From a virus, in the IMG/VR virus record IMGVR_UViG_3300030118_005192, positions 1-40,901 of that record: a DNA stretch of 40,901 bases, one strand, 5' to 3'. The first letter of the stretch is position 1. Every line of letters begins with the position of its first letter. Both the position numbers and the translations under genes were made by a program. Under the pieces are notes generated by a model. That model saw only the letters and a program-made list of their open reading frames with translations. It was not told the origin of the DNA and searched no databases. This document shows, piece by piece, positions 36,186 to 40,901 of this stretch.

Positions 36186-36750
36186 GTGATTCTAAAAACA
36201 GTTTGTCTTTATCGGATATATTATATTTAGATTCAATTTTTGATGTTGAACCTTTGCCATTGTCTTTAACATAATCTAGTGCTGATTGCCACTCATCTGA
36301 GTTTCTTTTTAAACTAGGTTTTGTTGGAGGAAAAGAAGCTGATGAGCTTTTCCCATGTGTATTAATAGCATCTGAATCTGCGGTATCATCTATTAATAAT
36401 AGATTACCAAGTGCATATTTTTTACCATATGAAGATGCACTACCAAATCTTTGAGGCATTTGTTGCCCTTTAGCATTTAAATCAACACCAACTATTGCTG
36501 TTGCTTCAATTGTTTCACCAGATTTAGCATCAACCATAATAGCTGTTGAATGTATTATAGGAAAGTCTACACCCATTACAGTTAAATTTTCTTTAACTGT
36601 AAAATACACATCATACTTTTTATTAAATGGTTTAAGTGCTTCGAGAATATCTTCGGCAGATCTGAAGTTATATTTGCCGAATGAATTATAACGCGACTTT
36701 TTCGCCTTAAATTCTTTTTGAATTAAACTTAATTTTTCGTGAATTGTCAT
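36160..36750 (-). CDS. erf: ERF-family single-strand annealing protein
   Basis: 196 aa. The block GSASSYGKKYALGNLLLIDDTADSD (residues about 102-126) and the preceding helix-strand pattern (MTIHEKLSLIQKEFKAKKSRYNSFGKYNFRSAEDILEALKPF broken in parts) are hallmarks of ERF. It anneals complementary ssDNA in recombination-dependent repair and replication. The C-terminal 60 residues are a flexible, Ser/Lys-rich tail. The pairing with a RecE-like nuclease and an SSB is a classical phage module. Confidence 0.85.
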   Translation of the reverse strand: MTIHEKLSLIQKEFKAKKSRYNSFGKYNFRSAEDILEALKPFNKKYDVYFTVKENLTVMGVDFPIIHSTAIMVDAKSGETIEATAIVGVDLNAKGQQMPQRFGSASSYGKKYALGNLLLIDDTADSDAINTHGKSSSASFPPTKPSLKRNSDEWQSALDYVKDNGKGSTSKIESKYNISDKDKLFLESHEIRHASL

Positions 36751-36794
36751 ACTTTATATATTACGTGATTTAATTAAAATTTATTATTTATAAC

Positions 36795-37535
36795 TTAAAG
36801 GAAATCAATTACTTGTGCCGGATCAACTGTTTCTATAAGTCTGTTTATTGCATCTTTTTTTATTTGAGAAACACGTACATAAGACGCGCTTCCTTTCATG
36901 TTTAATTTAGTTGCAATTTCTTTTGCAGACATTTTATCACAGTCTAAACCATAGCTCATTCTTAATATATCATATTCCTTTATACTGAGGTGAGTTTCCA
37001 TGATACTTAATAAATATTTATTTAATATATCAATATTATATTCCTCCTTTTTATCCTCTATTTCGTTAATCATATTATTTTCATCAGGTTCATCAATAGA
37101 TGAAAATATACTGTTAAAAAACATTTCAACAGTTTCTTTTTCTTTTTCAGAATTTTTACGCATTTCATTTAACTTATGCTCAGGTATTCTAATATTACCT
37201 CTATTTATATCTATAGCTCTTCTTATTGCACCTTTAATTCTTTTAGACATAAAAGATTTAAGTGTTTGGTCAGGATCTTCAGATTCATCAATAATTTTCC
37301 AATCTAATTTATCAACTGCTTGTATTAATCCTATATATCCTTCTTGCAATAAATCTAATATACTCATAACACCACTTGCTTGTTGTGTTGTAGAAAATCT
37401 TCTTGCAATCTTTTCAACTAATTCTAATTCTTTAACTATCATATCGTTCCTATGACTATTGCTAGGTAAATTTTTAATAGAAGCTATAATATCTTCTTTA
37501 TGTCTTATATAGTTTGGTACATTATACTTTTTCAT
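36795..37535 (-). CDS. Sigma-70 family RNA polymerase sigma factor
   Basis: 246 aa. Regions: sigma 2 (DLLQEGYIGLIQAVDKLDWK about 63-82, then FMSKRIKGAIRRAIDINRG), a middle helix with acidic linker (SIDEPDENNMINEIEDKKEE), and sigma 4 with an HTH (LSIKEYDILRMSYGLDC then MSAKEIATKLNMKGSASYVRVSQIKKDAINRL, about 186-236). It would redirect host polymerase, probably to the late promoter of the plus-strand block, since no phage RNA polymerase is seen here. 44-nt A/T-rich gap before the ERF gene. Overlaps the HTH gene by 14 bases. Confidence 0.85.
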   Translation of the reverse strand: MKKYNVPNYIRHKEDIIASIKNLPSNSHRNDMIVKELELVEKIARRFSTTQQASGVMSILDLLQEGYIGLIQAVDKLDWKIIDESEDPDQTLKSFMSKRIKGAIRRAIDINRGNIRIPEHKLNEMRKNSEKEKETVEMFFNSIFSSIDEPDENNMINEIEDKKEEYNIDILNKYLLSIMETHLSIKEYDILRMSYGLDCDKMSAKEIATKLNMKGSASYVRVSQIKKDAINRLIETVDPAQVIDFL

Positions 37536-38139
37536 TATTAAGTACTTTCTTTTCTTTTTTCAATTCATCGGTCATGTTACGATAAATTGTTCTTGGGGTT
37601 ACATTTAAACTATTAGCAATCTTTTTTATTGTAATAATTTCTTTTTGTTCATGAATAAGCAACATAGCTTCATATATCCCTTCTTCTGTACATTTTCTAA
37701 TTCTTCCAATGAATCGTCCTACTATTTGTAATTTTTGATTCGTTTTAAGTCCAGAAAAATCTTTAAATATAATTTTTCTTTTCCTATTTTTTGGTGGCTT
37801 ACGATAATCTAAATTATAAATACTATCTATAATTTCGTTAAGCATATTCAAAGATACTAAAAAAGTAACAAACTCATTACTTTTATTTGACAGATGTTGT
37901 GCTAATCTTATAAACTTACTTTTAGTTATATCTTTATTTAAATATAATAAAACAAGTAAATGCCATTTCAAAGACTTGTATGTAGTTATTTTTGCACGAC
38001 TTCTAAACAAATCATAACATTGATATGTACCATCTTCAAAATAATATCCCCAATCATATGTTTCTGTAGGTATATCAGTTATTGGATTTCGTTTATATAC
38101 AATTCTATTTTTATTAAGCCATTCCAAATTATGTGACAT
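37522..38139 (-). CDS. HTH protein of unknown role
   Basis: 205 aa. C-terminal helix-turn-helix IKKIANSLNVTPRTIYRNMTDELKKEK (about 171-197); the N-terminal 130 residues include several helices with hydrophobic faces (LKWHLLVLLYLNKDITKSKF) that I cannot place. It may be a transcription factor or replication initiator acting with the sigma factor encoded after it. Overlap of 14 bases with the sigma gene gives coupled translation. Confidence 0.65.
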   Translation of the reverse strand: MSHNLEWLNKNRIVYKRNPITDIPTETYDWGYYFEDGTYQCYDLFRSRAKITTYKSLKWHLLVLLYLNKDITKSKFIRLAQHLSNKSNEFVTFLVSLNMLNEIIDSIYNLDYRKPPKNRKRKIIFKDFSGLKTNQKLQIVGRFIGRIRKCTEEGIYEAMLLIHEQKEIITIKKIANSLNVTPRTIYRNMTDELKKEKKVLNNEKV

Positions 38140-38173
38140 TAGCTTGTTATTTATTTATAATATATACCTTTTG

Positions 38174-38389
38174 TCATGCTTTTAATAATTTCAATCGTCT
38201 AGAATATTTTTTAATTAGCGTTGCTTTTAATTTTAAAGTTCTTACAGGTATTCTATTTTTAGAATGGCCTATTAAAACCTCATCAATTATTTCTTTTCTA
38301 AGTATATATATTTGTTTCCAAATAAACTCAGCGTGTTCTCTTTTTTTTGATCGGCCTATTAACCTTTTTAATATTCTTACGAAATTCAT
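38174..38389 (-). CDS. Small basic protein, possibly the 3' half of an interrupted gene
   Basis: 71 aa, very rich in Lys/Arg (IRRLKLLKA-like end, RSKKREHAEFIWKQIYILRKE). It overlaps by 62 bases the frame coded next to it; the two frames meet at a run of eight A (38341-38348). With one A fewer they would make a single protein of about 94 aa. Could be a separate gene starting at ATG 38389. No family known. Confidence 0.45.
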   Translation of the reverse strand: MNFVRILKRLIGRSKKREHAEFIWKQIYILRKEIIDEVLIGHSKNRIPVRTLKLKATLIKKYSRRLKLLKA

Positions 38390-38453
38390 CGCATTTAGTT
38401 TTAATTTTGAAAAAATCGGTGTATAGCAAATGCTTATATAGTTTATGACTCAT
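38328..38453 (-). CDS. Small basic protein, possibly the 5' half of an interrupted gene
   Basis: 41 aa (MSHKLYKHLLYTDFFKIKTK, then CDEFRKNIKKVNRPIKKKRTR). Its ATG overlaps the end of the preceding small gene, typical of this operon. It ends 11 codons after the A8 run; a +1 slip or a one-base length error there would join it to the 71-aa frame. Confidence 0.4.
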   Translation of the reverse strand: MSHKLYKHLLYTDFFKIKTKCDEFRKNIKKVNRPIKKKRTR

Positions 38454-38556
38454 TATTTAATATATTATATATTTCTCCTAAACTCATTTGTTCTATTTGT
38501 TCATCTGTGTAACCAGCTTCAATTAATTGATTACGAAACTTTCTCCAAGAATTCAT
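38443..38556 (-). CDS. Small helical protein, unknown
   Basis: 37 aa (MNSWRKFRNQLIEAGYTDEQ then IEQMSLGEIYNILNNES), predicted helix-turn-helix-like two-helix unit. The start overlaps the preceding stop (ATGA), and the stop overlaps the next ATG. Its operon position and regular spacing support a real gene; the function is unknown. Confidence 0.55.
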   Translation of the reverse strand: MNSWRKFRNQLIEAGYTDEQIEQMSLGEIYNILNNES

Positions 38557-38711
38557 AACCAAGGATGCATTGGTTCTATATGCCAATCTGCATTTTCAGG
38601 ATATGCATCTAATATAGAATTAATTGTTTCTTGTTGAAACTCAGGTGACGTATACCCATTAATTGCATATTTATTATTGTCTACTACTAAATAATATAAT
38701 GATTTATTCAT
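38553..38711 (-). CDS. Small acidic protein, unknown
   Basis: 52 aa (MNKSLYYLVVDNNKYAINGY, then TSPEFQQETINSILDAYPEN, then ADWHIEPMHPWL). Compact alpha/beta pattern: a strand, a turn, a helix and a strand. Overlaps the next gene by three bases at ATGA and the previous gene by 8. No family recognised. Confidence 0.6.
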   Translation of the reverse strand: MNKSLYYLVVDNNKYAINGYTSPEFQQETINSILDAYPENADWHIEPMHPWL

Positions 38712-38901
38712 AATGATTTATTTTAAGTTTTTCTATATAATCTTTTTGAGATATAATTTCTTCAGCTGCTTCAACTAATTCACGTAAAGCTTGACATTCT
38801 CTATCTGTGAGTGGCCTTTCTTCATAATCACCACCTGTAATTTTTAATATAGTACTCCATATAGAAGTAGCGGTTTGTTCTAATTCATATATATTATACA
38901 T
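38704..38901 (-). CDS. Small acidic helical protein, unknown
   Basis: 65 aa, two helices (MYNIYELEQTATSIWSTILK; DRECQALRELVEAAEEIISQ). Acidic, no Cys. Overlaps the DnaA-domain gene by 8 bases. Early-expressed inhibitor-type small proteins have such composition, but that is only a guess. Confidence 0.6.
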   Translation of the reverse strand: MYNIYELEQTATSIWSTILKITGGDYEERPLTDRECQALRELVEAAEEIISQKDYIEKLKINHYE

Positions 38902-39364
38902 CTTTATCTATTTTATTTAATATTTGATTTAATTTAGTTTTTAATTTATCTGTATATTTATGGCCCTTAAGTTTAAGATGAAATAAAAGTTCTTTATTAT
39001 AATTATATAACATTCTGCTTTGCAGCAGTTTAACTCTATATTTTTTTCTATAATAACCCTCAGGGTCTTGTTTGCCTTTTTGTCTTTTAATTTGCACATT
39101 CATTATATATTTTATGTCTTCATATATTTTTACATATTGAGGTTCATAATGAAGTAACAAATCAAAGTTACGTAAGCCATGTAATACAGTAGCATGATTC
39201 ATATTTAATGATTTAGCAATATTTTTTAAAGGCTTTTTAGTATATTCTCTACATAATTTAAAATACATCCATCTAGCATATACAATGTTTCTTTTTCTAC
39301 TTACCTGTGATATGTCACATTTGCAAAATGTTGTAACGTGCTGCTTAATAGTTGCTAAGTTCAT
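38894..39364 (-). CDS. Free-standing DnaA domain IV-like protein
   Basis: 156 aa. Residues 10-70 match the DNA-binding domain of DnaA: SQVSRKRNIVYARWMYFKLC, RE, then LKNIAKSLNMNHATVLHGLRNF, where the NHATVLHG loop is the DnaA-box-binding motif (in bacterial DnaA, DHTTVLHA). The ATPase domain and domains I/II are absent. C-terminal half is basic and helical. It could compete with host DnaA on its boxes, or mark the phage origin. Overlaps neighbours on both sides. Domain match is clear; function is inference. Confidence 0.75.
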   Translation of the reverse strand: MNLATIKQHVTTFCKCDISQVSRKRNIVYARWMYFKLCREYTKKPLKNIAKSLNMNHATVLHGLRNFDLLLHYEPQYVKIYEDIKYIMNVQIKRQKGKQDPEGYYRKKYRVKLLQSRMLYNYNKELLFHLKLKGHKYTDKLKTKLNQILNKIDKDV

Positions 39365-39557
39365 TGTTATAATTTTTACGTTGTTTTTTAGTTAGTCTGT
39401 GTCCAGTTAATGAATTTTGTATGTACTTACGTCCTAATATAGGATTAACATCATAGTTCCAAAAATCAAATGGAAACTCTTCACCTTCTTTTAATGTTTT
39501 TAATTTAACTCTTCTGCTAATATTATTGTCTTTAAATCTTTTATCTGTATTATCCAT
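39345..39557 (-). CDS. Small basic protein, unknown
   Basis: 70 aa. Polar and charged, with an FPFDFWNYDVNPILGRKYI core and a basic tail (TGHRLTKKQRKNYNNELSNY). Overlaps the DnaA-like gene by 20 bases, so possibly a functional partner. Family unknown. Confidence 0.6.
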   Translation of the reverse strand: MDNTDKRFKDNNISRRVKLKTLKEGEEFPFDFWNYDVNPILGRKYIQNSLTGHRLTKKQRKNYNNELSNY

Positions 39558-39580
39558 TAATGTTCGTGTTAGTTAAGGGG

Positions 39581-39907
39581 TTACTTTAATTTATCGTAAT
39601 CCTTTTTAATTTTTTCATATATTTCTTTTAATTCGTTTAGTAGTTCATATTTTTCGTCTTTAAGTAATTCTTGCCACTTTTCTTCAAGCTTATGTAGCTC
39701 GTGCTCAAGTATTTCTTTTTGAGTAGGTTGTGGTTTTAAATTACCAAATATGTCTACATTTTTTTCTATAAAATCTTTTGTACTTTTTTTATCTAGTTCT
39801 TTAAACGTAGCAAAGCTAAGCTTTTGTTCGGTTAAAAAACCTTTTAATTTTAATATTACTGCATCAGATACCATCTCACACAGTAAGTCCATTTGTGCTC
39901 TTGTCAT
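39581..39907 (-). CDS. Coiled-coil protein, unknown
   Basis: 108 aa. N-terminal half helical (MTRAQMDLLCEMVSDAVILK), C-terminal half a Glu/Lys coiled coil (ILEHELHKLEEKWQELLKDE, LNELKEIYEKIKKDYDKLK). Located early in the leftward operon, 23 bases from the next gene. Could be an early host-takeover protein; no domain recognised. Confidence 0.65.
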   Translation of the reverse strand: MTRAQMDLLCEMVSDAVILKLKGFLTEQKLSFATFKELDKKSTKDFIEKNVDIFGNLKPQPTQKEILEHELHKLEEKWQELLKDEKYELLNELKEIYEKIKKDYDKLK

Positions 39908-39909
39908 AT

Positions 39910-40191
39910 TTATTTACTTAATTGTTTTGCCATTTTAACTGCTGTTGGTTCAGAATAAAAATGACTTCCATAATGAACTATATTTCCTGCTCTTATTAAA
40001 TAAGCCATTTGAATCCACGTTTTTAAATTTCTAATGTTTGCTTTTAATGACGTATAATGTAATTCAGGATATTCAGCTTTGTGTCTTAATTGAAAATCTT
40101 CGTTTATTTTATTTCTATAATAAGTTATTTTAGAAATAAGTTTAGCTTCAATTCGGTCGTTAAAATATTCAGTGTTGTATTTCTGTATCAT
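39910..40191 (-). CDS. Small basic protein, unknown
   Basis: 93 aa from ATG 40191 (MIQKYNTEYFNDRIEAKLIS). A longer in-frame version exists but would overlap the next small gene heavily, so I prefer this start. Basic, with helix pattern KANIRNLKTWIQMAYLIRAGN and a beta-like end (HYGSHFYSEPTAVKMAKQL). No known family. The end is two bases from the next gene's start. Confidence 0.6.
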   Translation of the reverse strand: MIQKYNTEYFNDRIEAKLISKITYYRNKINEDFQLRHKAEYPELHYTSLKANIRNLKTWIQMAYLIRAGNIVHYGSHFYSEPTAVKMAKQLSK

Positions 40192-40315
40192 ATAATTTTT
40201 GTTCAAATTTAACAGCTTCTTCTTTACCATAAAAATCTTTATAACCACCTTGATGATTATGTGACCATACAACACGCCAAGTGTGGAATAAAGTTTTACC
40301 TAATTTTGTTTTCAT
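40169..40315 (-). CDS. Small protein, unknown
   Basis: 48 aa (MKTKLGKTLFHTWRVVWSHN, then HQGGYKDFYGKEEAVKFEQK). Overlaps the next gene by 23 bases and starts about 21 bases from the tRNA 3' end, thus it is the first protein gene after the RNA cluster in the leftward transcript. The A/T leader contains TAAATAAAT, a good Bacteroidota start region. Confidence 0.6.
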   Translation of the reverse strand: MKTKLGKTLFHTWRVVWSHNHQGGYKDFYGKEEAVKFEQKLYDTEIQH

Positions 40316-40336
40316 ATTTATTTAATTTAAATTTAG

Positions 40337-40409
40337 TGGCGCTGGCAGGATTCGAACCTGCGACCTTCGGGTTATGAGCCCGACGAGCTGACCTCTGCTC
40401 CACAGCGCA
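40337..40409 (-). tRNA. tRNA-fMet (initiator, anticodon CAT)
   Basis: Full cloverleaf on the minus strand: acceptor 2-7 GCGCTG with CAGCGC, D-stem GAGC/GCTC, anticodon stem TCGGG/CCCGA around CTCATAA (anticodon CAT), T-stem GCAGG/CCTGC with TTCGAAT loop. The marks of a bacterial initiator tRNA are present: unpaired first base (T1 against C72), A11-T24 in the D-stem, and three G-C pairs next to the anticodon (GGG/CCC). The CCA end is not encoded (CTAAAT follows A73), so it is added by the host enzyme. The D-loop is one base shorter than in the E. coli tRNA. Confidence 0.9.
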
Positions 40410-40416
40410 ATAAGAA

Positions 40417-40566
40417 AGAAGTGGATGAAACAGGAATGATTTCGTGGCCGCGACTATCAGTACTTTCTGTTTATATCATCTTTCCGACCTACAATTACTT
40501 GTCAGTGCGTAGGACGCACCTTGCACCATCTGACTTTCATTATCTACAGTCGTTCCTGACACTTCT
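40417..40566 (-). ncRNA. Structured RNA, copy 1 of a tandem pair (strand inferred)
   Basis: AGAAGTG (40417-40423) pairs with CACTTCT (40560-40566); CAGGAA (40431-40436) with TTCCTG (40553-40558); CGACT (40451-40455) with AGTCG (40548-40552), adjacent to the previous helix. A perfect 6-bp hairpin GTGCGT/ACGCAC (40505-40519) and GTCAG/CTGAC around it are extra in this copy. Unpaired blocks TCTGTTTATATCATCTTTC (40466-40484), CCTACAAT (near 40488) and ATTATCTACAG (40539-40549) are identical to copy 2. It is next to the initiator tRNA. I think it is read leftward with the tRNA and the early genes, but the sequence alone does not fix the strand. No known RNA family recognised. Confidence 0.75.
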
Positions 40567-40573
40567 ATATTGT

Positions 40574-40718
40574 GGAGGCGGATGAAACTGGAATGAACCG
40601 GCTTTAGGTGACATTCCCCCCGTTTCCGGTAATCTGTTTATATCATCTTTCTAGCCTACAATCCAACCAACGGGGTTGTTTAATACTCTGATTATCTACA
40701 GCCTTCCAGACTACCTCC
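40574..40718 (-). ncRNA. Structured RNA, copy 2 of a tandem pair (strand inferred)
   Basis: Same plan as copy 1 with changed pairs: GGAGG (40574-40578) with CCTCC (40714-40718); CTGGAA (40588-40593) with TTCCAG (40704-40709); GGCT (40600-40603) with AGCC (40700-40703). The GATGAAA spacer between the first two helices is the same in both copies (40581-40587 here). The shared blocks lie at 40633-40651, 40655-40662 and 40691-40701. The two hairpin arms differ between copies (here CAACC/GGTTG near 40664-40679 and ACCGG/CCGGT). In the leftward direction this is the first RNA, then copy 1, then the tRNA. Confidence 0.75.
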
Positions 40719-40731
40719 TCTATAGTTGTAT

Positions 40732-40767
40732 GTTCCTGAATGAGATTTAACCATTTGAACAAGGAAC
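40732..40767. other. Hairpin between the last gene and the RNA pair
   Basis: GTTCCT (40732-40737) pairs with AGGAAC (40762-40767) around a 24-nt A/T-rich loop. In the leftward direction it lies directly after the stop codon of the gene at the window end, so it may be a processing or weak termination site that separates the coding mRNA from the RNA cluster. No T-run is present. Confidence 0.4.
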
Positions 40768-40769
40768 TA

Positions 40770-40901
40770 TCAATCTATATATTTATCGTCAATTTTCCAT
40801 TCTTTTTCTTGGTCTATTTCCATCAATTTAATGGTCATATAATCTATAATTTGTTGCACAGTAAACTTACCTGTTTTCATAAGAGGTGGGTAAACTTTGC
40901 G
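40770..40901 (-). CDS. Unknown protein, C-terminal part (cut by window end)
   Basis: The last 43 residues of a leftward gene; the frame is open to the window edge, so the start is outside or is the internal Met. Sequence ...RKVYPPLMKTGKFTVQQIID and then YMTIKLMEIDQEKEWKI is helical and acidic at the end. No recognisable domain. It lies upstream of the RNA cluster in the leftward direction. Confidence 0.55.
   Translation of the reverse strand, partial: RKVYPPLMKTGKFTVQQIIDYMTIKLMEIDQEKEWKIDDKYID

Noticed and set aside
37000-37455. Plus-strand frame of 151 codons over the sigma factor gene
   Set aside because: The minus strand carries a convincing sigma-70 protein; the plus frame is Ile/Ser/Leu-rich shadow.
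40331-40337. Encoded CCA end of the tRNA
   Set aside because: A73 is followed by CTAAAT, so only one C is present; the end is not encoded.
40417-40718. Hammerhead, HDV, twister or other self-cleaving ribozyme
   Set aside because: I looked for CUGAUGA...GAAA and similar cores: GATGAAA occurs between helices but the surrounding stems do not match a hammerhead; no pseudoknot of the HDV type is evident.
40417-40718. CRISPR array
   Set aside because: Only two copies, diverged, ~150 nt each, with long-range pairing; no short regular repeats and no spacers. No array elsewhere in the window.

Overview
This window looks like a large part (about 41 kb) of a lytic, AT-rich tailed-phage genome, most likely a podovirus of a marine or aquatic member of Bacteroidota (Flavobacteriia-type). 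Four points support this. The virion genes run in a podovirus order: terminase, portal, major capsid, ring/adaptor proteins, giant nozzle-like protein, internal ejection proteins. Almost no start codon has a Shine-Dalgarno sequence; starts sit in A/T-rich leaders as in Bacteroidota. One gene has a signal peptide ending in the Bacteroidota-style ...KA|Q. Replication is T7-like in parts (fused primase-helicase) with a SSB / RecE-like nuclease / ERF annealing module. Several structural proteins remind me of uncultured marine phages and of crAss-like phages, but I could not run a search, so the taxonomy is an inference.

Region 1 (1-26.6 kb, plus strand) is the late virion block. It holds the C-terminal part of the terminase large subunit (cut by the window edge), portal, an acidic scaffold-like protein, major capsid protein, a protein bracketed by two RNA hairpins, two ring/adaptor-like proteins, a 2655-aa nozzle/tail protein, a small structural protein, then Gly/Gln-rich and very large ejection-type proteins, including a polyvalent-type protein split into two coupled genes. 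It ends with a two-TM coiled-coil protein (holin-like) and three tiny genes. At 26.62 kb it meets the leftward block tail to tail, exactly on a small hairpin that could terminate both strands.

Region 2 (26.6-33.4 kb, minus strand) is nucleotide metabolism: NrdA, NrdB, ThyA, two MazG-fold proteins (one fused to a GIY-YIG-like domain), a T7 endonuclease I-like resolvase that can recycle host DNA, a secreted CAP-domain protein, and a string of very small genes. Region 3 (33.4-38.1 kb, minus) is DNA replication and recombination plus control: primase-helicase, SSB, RecE-like exonuclease, ERF, a sigma-70 family factor and an HTH protein. Region 4 (38.1-40.3 kb, minus) is a train of small overlapping early genes, one of which is a free-standing DnaA domain IV.

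Region 5 (40.3-40.9 kb) is the most unusual part. It carries a tRNA with all the marks of a bacterial initiator tRNA (fMet), followed by two tandem, diverged copies of a ~150-nt structured RNA. Both copies can form the same helices through different base pairs (covariation), and they share several unpaired sequence blocks. I do not recognise this RNA family; it is my best candidate for something undescribed. The window ends inside a further leftward gene. No DNA polymerase, small terminase, lysozyme or integrase is visible here; they are presumably outside the window or absent.
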